Positions 19,933 through 28,590 of a DNA stretch of 64,000 nucleotides are shown one piece after another. Each line of letters opens with the position of its first letter. Positions within the stretch are counted from its first letter, which is position 1. The stretch is taken from positions 248,001 through 312,000 of the forward strand of contig NC_006040.1 of assembly GCF_000002515.2 (NCBI RefSeq), read 5' to 3'. This DNA comes from Kluyveromyces lactis. Lineage: Eukaryota; Ascomycota; Saccharomycetes; Saccharomycetales; Saccharomycetaceae. The notes under the pieces are model-generated. The model was not told the origin of the DNA. It worked only from the letters and a program-made list of their open reading frames with translations, and did no database searches. Made by a program: the position numbers and the translations under genes.

Positions 19933-21051
19933 ATGGAATATCAGCCTGTGAATTTACAACAGATGAATACTGCTCCAGCTCCTGCAACCAATCCTGTGAA
20001 TCCGGCGGATGTGACCGTGGGTTCACAATCTACCGATTATTTATTGGCTCAGCAGAAGGAATCGTTGTTGCCTCAAAGGTCTACTGTGTCTAAGGGGAAA
20101 TATACGTTGCATGATTTTCAAATCATGCGTACATTGGGAACAGGGTCATTCGGTAGAGTGCATCTCGTGAGGAGTGTGCACAATGGACGTTACTATGCCA
20201 TCAAAGTTTTGAAAAAACATCAAATCATTCGAATGAAGCAAATTGAGCATACGAATGATGAAAGACGGATGTTAAAGCTGGTTGAACATCCTTTCTTAAT
20301 TCGGATGTGGGGTACGTTCCAGGATTCTCGTAATCTATTCATGGTTATGGATTATATCGAAGGTGGTGAATTGTTCTCGTTGCTCAGAAAATCCCAACGA
20401 TTCCCCAACCCTGTGGCTAAGTTTTATGCAGCAGAGGTGACTTTAGCTTTGGAATACTTACATTCTCATAACATAATATACCGTGACTTGAAGCCAGAAA
20501 ACATTCTATTGGATAGGAATGGGCATATCAAGATAACGGATTTTGGGTTCGCCAAAGAGGTAATCACAGTGACGTGGACGTTATGTGGTACCCCTGATTA
20601 CATTGCTCCTGAAGTAATTACAACGAAACCATATAACAAGTCTGTTGACTGGTGGTCTCTTGGAATCTTAATCTTCGAAATGCTCGCTGGTTATACTCCA
20701 TTTTATGATGTTACGCCAATGAAGACCTATGAGAAAATCTTAGCTGGTGAAGTCGTTTATCCACCATTTTTCCACCCTGATGTTGTGGATCTATTAGGTA
20801 AGTTGATCACTGCAGATTTGACCCGTAGATTAGGTAACTTACAAAGCGGGCCAGATGATATCAAATCGCATCCATGGTTTGCGGAAGTTATATGGGAAAA
20901 GCTTGTGGCAAAGGACATCGAGACGCCGTACGAGCCACCAATCGCTGTCGGTGTCGGTGATTCCTCTTTGTTCGACCAATATCCGGAAGAGCAACTGGAC
21001 TATGGCGTTCAGGGCGAAGATCCATACGGCCAATACTTTTTAGATTTCTAA
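19933..21051 (+). CDS. TPK2: cAMP-dependent protein kinase catalytic subunit
   Basis: This is a PKA catalytic subunit acting downstream of Ras/adenylate cyclase in glucose sensing, growth and stress repression. The 372 residues comprise a Gln/Ala/Pro-rich N-terminal arm of about 60 residues and an AGC kinase domain. Motifs are [33 protein letters not shown], activation loop [14 protein letters not shown] (T-loop Thr in TWTLCG) and the C-terminal hydrophobic motif ending FLDF. The start is the ATG at 19933 ([10 protein letters not shown]); ten in-frame codons upstream open with TTG. S. cerevisiae Tpk2 is the closest by N-terminal context ([17 protein letters not shown] versus [16 protein letters not shown]) and by linkage to HRR25 and AFT2. 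Confidence 0.95.
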   Translation: MEYQPVNLQQMNTAPAPATNPVNPADVTVGSQSTDYLLAQQKESLLPQRSTVSKGKYTLHDFQIMRTLGTGSFGRVHLVRSVHNGRYYAIKVLKKHQIIRMKQIEHTNDERRMLKLVEHPFLIRMWGTFQDSRNLFMVMDYIEGGELFSLLRKSQRFPNPVAKFYAAEVTLALEYLHSHNIIYRDLKPENILLDRNGHIKITDFGFAKEVITVTWTLCGTPDYIAPEVITTKPYNKSVDWWSLGILIFEMLAGYTPFYDVTPMKTYEKILAGEVVYPPFFHPDVVDLLGKLITADLTRRLGNLQSGPDDIKSHPWFAEVIWEKLVAKDIETPYEPPIAVGVGDSSLFDQYPEEQLDYGVQGEDPYGQYFLDF

Positions 21052-21286
21052 CGAAATCTTCAAAGAAAAACATAACTCATAATCGATTCATTTTTGAACG
21101 GATCGTTCGTGAAACTACCTCTTCTTTTTACTTTGTTATGTCGGTCGGATTGCGTTTATATATATATATCTTAATCTTAAGAGTTTATATTAATATATTT
21201 TTGGTTATTATTATGTACAGGAAAATGAGAAGAGAACTCGTTTTGACATGGGGAATTTACATGCGTGAGGTGTTCGACGTATCTGT

Positions 21287-21799
21287 CTATTCCAAGACAA
21301 TCTTGGCACCTAGCCCTTCCAATGCAGCCTTAACCTTGTCAGCGTCTTCCTTAGCGACGTTTTCCTTCAAAACCTTTGGAGCACTTTCCACAAACTTCTT
21401 AGCTTCAACCAATGACAAACCTAACAAGTTCTTAACTTCTTTGATGATCTTAGGCTTAGACTTGGCATCAAACGATTCTAACTTGATGGAGAAAATAGTC
21501 TTCTCTTCAACGACTTCTTCTTCCTTGGCTTCTTCAGCTGGAGCAGCTGGGGCAGCTGAACCAGCACCAGCTGCTGGGAACGAAATATCTGGGATGTTCA
21601 ATTGAGTCTTCAATTCTTGAATCAAAGCAGAAGTTTCCAATAAAGTCAATTTGGAGATATCTTGAACGATTTGAGAAATCTTTGGATCAACCGCAGCAGC
21701 TGGAGTAGATGTACCAGCAGTCGATTGATAACGAACCAAACCTAATCTACAACTGTTCCTTGCAAAAACGCCGGATGATCTTACCACTTGACGCAACAT
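21287..21799 (-). CDS. MNP1: Mitochondrial ribosomal protein bL12m (L7/L12 type)
   Basis: This is the nuclear-encoded mitochondrial large-subunit stalk protein, which recruits translation factors. The 170 residues include a basic, Arg/Ser-rich mitochondrial presequence (MLRQVVRSSGVFARNSCRLG), the N-terminal dimerisation helices (ISQIVQDISKLTLLETSALI), an Ala/Glu-rich hinge, and the globular C-terminal domain with FDAKSKPKIIKEVKNLLGLS and ending LGAKIVLE. S. cerevisiae Mnp1 is 194 residues. The gene is divergent from RPB9, with an Abf1-type site between them, and follows YGL068W-YGL070C order. Confidence 0.95.
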   Translation of the reverse strand: MLRQVVRSSGVFARNSCRLGLVRYQSTAGTSTPAAAVDPKISQIVQDISKLTLLETSALIQELKTQLNIPDISFPAAGAGSAAPAAPAEEAKEEEVVEEKTIFSIKLESFDAKSKPKIIKEVKNLLGLSLVEAKKFVESAPKVLKENVAKEDADKVKAALEGLGAKIVLE

Positions 21800-22310
21800 T
21801 TTTTCTTTTATATTATTCCCAAACCCACCTGTGATAAAAACTGCTGTTCTCGGTTAGATTCAAGATGGAGAACTAATCGTGAATGTCAACAGTACAACTC
21901 CACAATCTGTTTAACCTGTTTCGATTGTTCAATGGAATTGTCTTTAGGTTTAAAGCTTTTTTCCCAAAATTTTTCAGCTAACAGATGATAATCGTACGGA
22001 GTGATAGATGCTGCTAACACTTTTCGACATTTGAAAAGCTTCGATTGAGAACTAGGAAAGGATCCAGAATTTGAGCCATGGTTTTGATAGGAATAAGAGT
22101 GTATAAGAAGTGACTCTGGTTTAAGTGGGGTCAAAGTTGTTTGTTTTGTGGTTTAAAAGCAACATATTGTTGTGTACTTGTAGTTTTTAAGAGAAAAACG
22201 GTTAATTTTTAGTGGTTTCACTGGATTGAAATACTCCAAGAACCGGATTTTGTTAAGAGAGAGGAATAGACAGACGATAGATAGTTGATAAAAGATAAAA
22301 GTGTATCATA
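21800..22310. promoter_or_regulatory. Divergent MNP1/RPB9 promoter
   Basis: This 511-bp spacer lies between divergent start codons. Its clearest element is the Abf1-type site described separately at 21993-22005. No additional gene is supported; the minus-strand frame 21886-22134 is unrecognisable. Confidence 0.5.
21993..22005 (-). promoter_or_regulatory. Abf1-type binding site
   Basis: The sequence CGTACGGAGTGAT fits CGT-N5-RYGAY, the reverse complement of the Abf1 consensus RTCRY-N5-ACG. It lies 194 bp upstream of the MNP1 ATG and 306 bp upstream of RPB9. Abf1 sites are common at divergent promoters and at mitochondrial ribosomal protein genes; binding here is inferred. Confidence 0.5.
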
Positions 22311-22679
22311 ATGACTACGTTCAGATTTTGTCGTGATTGTAATAATATGTTATATCCTAGAGAGGATAAAGAGACACATAAATTATTATTCGAATGTCGT
22401 ACGTGTCCCTACGTTGAAGAGGCAGGTACTCCATTGGTTTACCGTCATGAATTGAAGACGAATATTGGTGAGACTGCAGGTGTGGTGCAAGATATAGGGT
22501 CTGACCCGACACTACCGCGTTCAGATAAAGAGTGCCCGAAGTGTCATTCTAGGGAGAATGTGTTTTTCCAGTCGCAGCAGCGGAGAAAGGATACCAGTAT
22601 GGTTTTATTCTACGTCTGTTTGCATTGTTCGCACATTTTCACTTCTGATAAAAAGAATAAGAGGCAAACCTTTTCGTAG
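22311..22679 (+). CDS. RPB9: RNA polymerase II subunit Rpb9
   Basis: Rpb9 is a small Pol II subunit that affects start-site selection, fidelity and transcript cleavage with TFIIS. The 122 residues equal the yeast length. Two zinc ribbons are intact: CRDC near residue 7 with CRTC near 29, and CPKCHS near 75 with CLHC near 103 (C-x2-C pairs throughout). The C-terminal TFIIS-like loop [15 protein letters not shown] is conserved. The start at 22311 gives [10 protein letters not shown]. It is convergent with AFT, as RPB9 (YGL070C) and AFT1 (YGL071W) are neighbours in S. cerevisiae. Confidence 0.97.
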   Translation: MTTFRFCRDCNNMLYPREDKETHKLLFECRTCPYVEEAGTPLVYRHELKTNIGETAGVVQDIGSDPTLPRSDKECPKCHSRENVFFQSQQRRKDTSMVLFYVCLHCSHIFTSDKKNKRQTFS

Positions 22680-23035
22680 AACAGATTTTTGGTACAAAGT
22701 CATTCCCGTTCTGTTTGATGATCCTCTTCCCTTTGATTTAAGCATATGTAAAATTTTATTTCTATAGGGATATCTTTAAAAGCTACGATTCTATAGTTTC
22801 CTTATTAACGAATGTAAAGAAAGAGGTATGAATATAAAACAAGTTTAATTGAAAACAAAATAAAATGATAATTGACAAATGGAGACGTATGACTGGTACG
22901 AAAACCAGAACAAATGAAGAATGTCTTTTTTTTTGGTTTTTTTGGAGTGTTCACCAATAACATCGCGTCAGCGCATCAGTGCTTGTATGTATCCGTGTTG
23001 TACTAAATGAAAGACTTTTTTCCACTGCTAAAATC
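22680..23035. other. Convergent 3' region between RPB9 and AFT
   Basis: These 356 bp hold the 3' untranslated regions of two convergent genes. AT-rich efficiency-type elements and T-runs (for example around 22927-22943) are compatible with transcription termination. No gene is seen. Confidence 0.4.
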
Positions 23036-25507
23036 TCATTGAAAAAAGCCGTGAGGTTCATCCCAAAGCATTTGTGGATTATGCGTAGCTTGCTGCGGTT
23101 GGTCAAGATCATTATTAAACTGTAGGTGATAATTGTACTCCGAATTCGCAACGAGCTCTTCAATCTCTTCCTCTTTCAAAGGTAAAATCTCATGTAGAGG
23201 GTTGTGCTGATCATGAAGTTGTTGCTGTTGCTGTTGCTGTTGCATTTGCTGTTGCTGTTGATTTTGCATCTGATGCTGGTGGCGGCGTTGCTGCTGCATA
23301 TGTTGTTGATGGTGTTGCTCTCCTTGATTATGTTGACTTTGTGATAATCGCAGTTCGTTGAAGTCAGAGTTTAATACATTAGAAATGTATTCCTGTGATT
23401 GAGCATCATAATCTGGCTTTGTATGCAGAGGATCCATGTAGCCCGTCGCATCGTTTGATTGGCTGATACCATTAGCGATCTCCATGTTTGAACGATCTAT
23501 ATTGAGTCCATGAATACCAGTAGCAGTACCAATGAGAGGACCACCACATTGAGGGTCATTAGCACATACGTCAAAGTTGTTAATTTCGCATACTGCACTA
23601 ATGTTCTGATTTACTGGCGATAGATTGGAATGTTGGAAATTTAGTGAATGCGAAGGTATCATGGCATTAGCATGACTAGTATTATGTTGTTGATGAAGAT
23701 GGTTATTATTAGTATTAACGGATGAAGTATTAGCATTAGAATGGTCATTATTATTGGTTGAAGTACCAAATATTTGGTTCATGTCAATGAAATCTTGTAT
23801 AGGCTCCTTGGCCAAGTTGGACGAATAAAGTGGCACAGAACTGATCGCGTTCATATTGTGAGAGTTTGTACTGGGAGTAGCCGTTGTAATGGGAGTCTTT
23901 ACAGACGTCATTATACTCATATTTGGGGACGAATGCGTAGAAGATGCAGAACCAGCATTATGGTACATTAGATTACTGTTGATGTTTTGGTGAGGGGTAT
24001 GTTGAGCACTTTGAGAACTCGTTTGGTGTTTCTGGGAAAATGTAAGTGGAATCATGCCTTGGCCTGTAACCACATCATGTCGATTATTTTTGAAGTGAGG
24101 CAAAGGTTTACTGAAGAACTCCGTGAAGTCAATTTCATTTTGCACGTTGAAATAGTTCGAGTTGAAGTTTGAGAAGTTAGGTGAATCCATCTGTTGCGAA
24201 GAAGCAGTATTCGGCAAGAAATCAGTTGAGTAAATATTCTCTTGAGGCGTTAGGGCCAAGTTTGAATTCAGGTTAGAAGTCACAGATGGAGCTACTGAAA
24301 CATTTGATTGGGAATCGAACTGTAAATTCAACGAATTCTGCACAGTACTTAGCGGAGTTGCTGTTCTCGAAGTGTTTGCACTATTGCTCTCTATATCTTG
24401 TTGTAACTTTTTCTTTGTGCTTTTACGTCTCAGCTGTTTTGTAGTCTTACTCTTGACAGCTTTTTTACCGGTCTTCTTTGGTTTTGTTACTGTATTGGCA
24501 TCCATGGAAGTATTCCTTGACCCAGGTACGATGATATTTGTTGTAGGCAAAACGATATTGAAGGATTGAATTTCCTGAGTAAGACCACAATCACAGGGGA
24601 TGGGACTAAGATCAATGGGCAAGTTAAACCTTGTTCTGTACTCCAATTCATCGAACTTTTTAACGGTTTCAAGGTCTCCGCTTTCCTTTAGAGCATTCTT
24701 AAACTTTTTATAATCTTCACTATCGGGGTTAAACTTCAACGGATGGGTGTGTACGTTATTGACAACGACGATGTTCCACTTCTTTCTCTTCAAAGAGAAC
24801 GTGGCTCGCACTCTGAAGGGACATGAATTGTACGGTCCGATGGCACGTTTCTTCTTGTCTGTATCGTTACTACCATTTCCACCACCGACAGTACTGTTAC
24901 TATTATTACCGTTTTCTGTCTCTGTTTCAAGACCATCACATTCGGCAAAACCCTTCCCGATTCCCTTTTTCCTACACTTATTATCATTACTACCATTACC
25001 CTTAGTACTGTTCTTCCCATTAGTGTTACAACTATCGCTACCAACGCCGTGGCTGTGACCACACCCGGATATAGACGAAGTATTTCTATTCTTTTTAACA
25101 GCTTTACATTTGAACACGATCTTCATGCTATCCGACCGTTCAATGACGATCTCAATCCCCTGTGGATAAAAAATCTTCTGTAACCACGGTTTAACTTCAC
25201 TCTTATCTTTGAAGTCAGGGATCGGATCCAAATGAATCAATTTATTCTGGTCTTGCTGTCTCCGAAGAGCTTCTATCGCGTTTTCACTCAACGCATTGTT
25301 ATAAGAGACTTCGCTATTATTACTCGAGGATAAATTCGAGCCAACATGGTGAGCCGCCGGTGTATGGGACAGTCCAGAACCGATGGGCGAAGTCTTCGGC
25401 GAAGCCATCATATTGTCAAAAGATGGAGAAGGCTGCCATAAATCCGGATTATGAAGAGGATCCAAGGGATCCACTCCTTCAATAGGTGTCTGTAGCTCGT
25501 GCTTCAT
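23036..25507 (-). CDS. AFT1: Iron-responsive transcription factor (single pre-WGD Aft)
   Basis: Aft activates iron-uptake genes under iron limitation through a WRKY-GCM1-type zinc domain that binds CACCC-containing sites. The protein is 823 residues. The DNA-binding region spans about 100-310 and starts PWLQKIFYPQGIEIVIERSD. Zinc ligands include C134, C229 and H253/H255 (VHTH). It is split by a long Gly/Ser/Asn insertion around 145-220. The Cys-Asp-Cys iron-sensing motif is present (PIPCDCGLTQ, C305/C307). The C-terminal half is Asn/Gln/His-rich, with Gln tracts encoded near 23205-23320. The start is the ATG at 25507. One gene stands here where S. cerevisiae has the AFT1/AFT2 pair: the flanks match AFT1 (RPB9, HSF1) and AFT2 (TPK2, YIG1) at once. 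Confidence 0.95.
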   Translation of the reverse strand: MKHELQTPIEGVDPLDPLHNPDLWQPSPSFDNMMASPKTSPIGSGLSHTPAAHHVGSNLSSSNNSEVSYNNALSENAIEALRRQQDQNKLIHLDPIPDFKDKSEVKPWLQKIFYPQGIEIVIERSDSMKIVFKCKAVKKNRNTSSISGCGHSHGVGSDSCNTNGKNSTKGNGSNDNKCRKKGIGKGFAECDGLETETENGNNSNSTVGGGNGSNDTDKKKRAIGPYNSCPFRVRATFSLKRKKWNIVVVNNVHTHPLKFNPDSEDYKKFKNALKESGDLETVKKFDELEYRTRFNLPIDLSPIPCDCGLTQEIQSFNIVLPTTNIIVPGSRNTSMDANTVTKPKKTGKKAVKSKTTKQLRRKSTKKKLQQDIESNSANTSRTATPLSTVQNSLNLQFDSQSNVSVAPSVTSNLNSNLALTPQENIYSTDFLPNTASSQQMDSPNFSNFNSNYFNVQNEIDFTEFFSKPLPHFKNNRHDVVTGQGMIPLTFSQKHQTSSQSAQHTPHQNINSNLMYHNAGSASSTHSSPNMSIMTSVKTPITTATPSTNSHNMNAISSVPLYSSNLAKEPIQDFIDMNQIFGTSTNNNDHSNANTSSVNTNNNHLHQQHNTSHANAMIPSHSLNFQHSNLSPVNQNISAVCEINNFDVCANDPQCGGPLIGTATGIHGLNIDRSNMEIANGISQSNDATGYMDPLHTKPDYDAQSQEYISNVLNSDFNELRLSQSQHNQGEQHHQQHMQQQRRHQHQMQNQQQQQMQQQQQQQQLHDQHNPLHEILPLKEEEIEELVANSEYNYHLQFNNDLDQPQQATHNPQMLWDEPHGFFQ

Positions 25508-26579
25508 TCAGAAAATAGACAAAATCTCGGAGAAGAATCGCACACTGACTATGGATCCAACAGTCAAGGCTTATCTCTTCTCTCTAACAATACACCACTT
25601 TCTGGAAATTCGGCTTTATTATTAAACCAAAAAAGAAAAAATTAAAACAATAATTAACAACAAAACTCTCTCTATTCTGCAGTATGTTTGCAATATACTC
25701 TTGTCTGTTCCGGTGAATCACAACTGCTTAATAATCGCACAAAATATGTATAAACCAGTAATATATTTAAGCTTTCGAGTGTCGTTTTTTTCATCAATTG
25801 TTTAAACTCTTCTCGATTAAATTAAATTGTTAATTCTTCACTAAAGAAGATACAAAGGAAAGAAAGAAAGAAAAAAAAAAAAAAATTCGTTGATATAATC
25901 GCAAATAGTATCGACTAATGGATAGTACAGAGAGCGAGAATAATCGATACTGGGGTCTAGATATGTTTAGTATGATGCGGGCAAGATACGTAGAGTTATA
26001 GTGTTAAATAAGTTCCCGCTATGGTGGAACGGGAGGTAGAATATAGGTTGTAGGAGATACGATGCGATATATGTAAGTATACTTTCTGGCAAAGCCTCAA
26101 GAATTTCATTTTTTTGGTGGGGCAGGAAAAAGCCTGACGGTGTCGTATGGGTCGGAATTGACTCCATAGACTCTTACCGCCCTTCACGGGCACTACCACG
26201 ATATACCGTTTTCTAAAGCTCTGTGTACTTTTATGGAAAGAATAAACGCTGTTGCTTGGTCTGGGGTTGCATGCTGAAGGCACTGAATCCCTTCTCTCAA
26301 ATTTAAGGAATATTATCTGTCATTTTACTGAATAACTACAAAACCTATTATGAACGTTCACTGTGAATGCGAATGCATAGTATACGATACGTTGTATCGG
26401 GAGATACCCATAAGGCAACTTAACAGAGCCAAACTCGGATGGAAACTAATATATACTTGCCGGGGGGAGGAAAGGGAAAAAAGGTGGACGACAATGTCTC
26501 CAAACACTAGAATAGGAAGAAAGCAAAAACGAAGTAGTAGTAGTAATTGTAGTTCACGTGACATCACCAAGGTGATGGT
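25508..26579. promoter_or_regulatory. AFT upstream region and YIG1-like 3' end
   Basis: These 1072 bp separate two minus-strand genes. They contain an A-rich tract of AAAG repeats around 25855-25885 and a Cbf1-type TCACGTGAC at 26554-26562, just beyond the YIG1-like stop codon. Two overlapping minus-strand frames at 25967-26283 are compositionally odd and unrecognised. Confidence 0.4.
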
Positions 26580-27734
26580 TCAAGTGATCTTGTATTCGAA
26601 TGTATCGATGATGTTTTGGTCATGGTAGATCGTTAGCGTGTCTCTTGTGGAAGAGACGTTGAAGGCATGGACCTTGTTGATGTGAAACTGCGATCTAATA
26701 TCCTCGAATCCACAGCAGATCCATTGTTGCTCTTCATTGTTGTGCTCGAACGCCTTGAGCATGGTACCGTACAAGTGTGTAGATAGCAGGAACAACGTAC
26801 GGCAGCTGCTACCCCAAGATATGAGTTGGTTTGGATTCTCTCCTGCCACGACGGTGAGAGCATCTTCTTCTTCGTCATACACGAAAATCCGTTGCGTGGT
26901 GACGATACAAAGGAACCTACCGTCGTGGGACCATGACATCTTCATTACCCTATCGTTGGGATTCCATTGTTCTCTGTTGCTATTACCGTTATTGTTCCCC
27001 TCTTCGTCGGTGAGACCCATCCCGGTGACGAACCGTAACGAACCGTCCACTAGAATGGCAATCTCTCCGGTCCTCTTAGCTATCGCTAGAGCATCCTTAG
27101 CAGGGCATGGCTCGATGATCGAGTAATCTTGTATGTAATGCGTCATTTGTCTTGATTCCAAATTCTCGTCATCCAAAGAAGTCCGTCTCCGTAACGTTCT
27201 TCTTGGATTCTCAGTGACATGTGCAATACCGTCTGGTAGCACGCAACAGAAGGTGTCATCCTTAGGTATATGCCACATCGTACTAATGGCACCCACATCC
27301 CAGTAATCATGACGAACACCACCGTCGTGAGCGTTCCCAAAATAAACTGCATCTGAATGGCCCATGAACAAAAACTCGTTCCATGAAATCCGTGCCACTC
27401 TAACTAGCTCGTTACGCGGTGATATGCCCCCGTCAACATTATACACTGAAACGTCTCCAAACGGAGAAATCACGACTATCTGAGAACCTTGCTTATCCCA
27501 GAGTACCAAAAATCCTTCCACCGAAGCAGAGTTCATCTCAATCCCCACACGCAATTGATGCGTCTCGATTTTCCGTACCGTCAACACACCATTCATCGTT
27601 CCTCTCGAACTCACAAGACTGTTCCCTGCAGTGTAACTGCTTCTGCGGCGTCCCAGCCCGGACCTACCATCAAAATCGTACGCTTGGTACACACGGGTTA
27701 CTTCCAAACTCTCCAGATTTATAGGAATTCCCAT
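26580..27734 (-). CDS. YIG1: Yig1-like protein, probable beta-propeller fold
   Basis: This 384-residue product probably corresponds to S. cerevisiae Yig1 (YPL201C), reported to interact with glycerol-3-phosphatase and to influence anaerobic glycerol production. The start ATG at 27734 gives MGIPINLESLEV; seven upstream codons open with TTG. WD-like strands recur (MSWSHDGRFLCIVTTQRIFVY, SWNEFLFMGHSDAVYFG, EIAILVDGSLRFV), suggesting a divergent beta-propeller. The C-terminal HLYGTMLKAFEH...WICCGFEDIRSQF resembles the Yig1 end as I remember it. Position supports the call: AFT2-YIG1-CSM4 in S. cerevisiae against AFT - this gene - HSF1/MPS2 here. Similarity is weak, so orthology rests largely on synteny. 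Confidence 0.65.
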   Translation of the reverse strand: MGIPINLESLEVTRVYQAYDFDGRSGLGRRRSSYTAGNSLVSSRGTMNGVLTVRKIETHQLRVGIEMNSASVEGFLVLWDKQGSQIVVISPFGDVSVYNVDGGISPRNELVRVARISWNEFLFMGHSDAVYFGNAHDGGVRHDYWDVGAISTMWHIPKDDTFCCVLPDGIAHVTENPRRTLRRRTSLDDENLESRQMTHYIQDYSIIEPCPAKDALAIAKRTGEIAILVDGSLRFVTGMGLTDEEGNNNGNSNREQWNPNDRVMKMSWSHDGRFLCIVTTQRIFVYDEEEDALTVVAGENPNQLISWGSSCRTLFLLSTHLYGTMLKAFEHNNEEQQWICCGFEDIRSQFHINKVHAFNVSSTRDTLTIYHDQNIIDTFEYKIT

Positions 27735-28590
27735 TTTTTGAATACAAATTATCAAATCAAATCAAACCAAGCTGATGTAAAAACAAATCGCTATTTCTTG
27801 TCTTGTCAACCTTTATATTATTTTGTTACTATTCCTGAGAAATACCTAACAAAACTGTAACAGTTTGATATCCAAATTCTGTTCCATAAAGAGTTTTGTT
27901 CTTTATAAAAAACTGTTTGCTTTTAAATACCCCAGATTAATAAAAATCTTTATAACTGTGATTTTACTATGCCAATTATAAATCAGATCTTTTTTTTCTT
28001 TCCCTACTGCCGTGAAAATTTTTTTTAGTCATGTCAAAAGGGCCATAAAGGCAGTGACAGATAAAAGGAAACAGACTAAATCCCCAAGGTTGTGACACAA
28101 ACCAGTATTGAGTGGTATCTCGGATACCCGGGAGCCAAGAGTTCTTTTTCGTTGGTATGTGAGTGTGTACATTAGTTTATTATTGTATATAAGGGTAGTC
28201 TGATTGTATGATTGGCACGCAGTGTAAAAAAAAAACTTCCCCGCATTTTCCACACACAGGTATGCATACATATACATGCGGCATATGAAGTGGAGACAAA
28301 TGGAGGTTCTTGTTTCGTCAGAATTCTGCGATTTTATGTATAATACATGGGAAAGTTTGTTTGGGCATGAGGACCATAGGGTGCAAAGCTTAAACGCGGC
28401 GCTGGGTTTGATAATCCTAGAGGGGAAAAATTGTGTTAGGGCGTCGTTTCGTTTCAGTGTACCGGACATAGAGCATATATTTTATAATTGAGTAGGTTCT
28501 GCAGAGAACAAAGACAAAAAAAAAAGGGATGTATCGGTCAGTCATTAATACTAGGAACAAGAGAAAGGAAAAACGTTCATTGTTCCTTAT
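27735..28590. other. YIG1-like promoter and HSF1 3' region
   Basis: These 856 bp are AT-rich. A 146-residue minus-strand frame (28029-28469) fits inside but has no recognisable domain, so I leave it uncalled. No RNA gene or confident regulatory motif was found. Confidence 0.4.

Noticed and set aside
24747-25058. Open frames antisense to AFT (and similar shadows, for example antisense to the helicase at 12336-12785)
   Set aside because: They mirror low-complexity or conserved coding sequence on the opposite strand, have no recognisable domains and show repetitive composition dictated by the real gene.
28029-28469. 146-residue minus-strand frame downstream of HSF1
   Set aside because: AT-rich, Cys/Tyr-scattered composition without a known motif, located in the expected 3' untranslated region; no supporting promoter or conservation can be seen.
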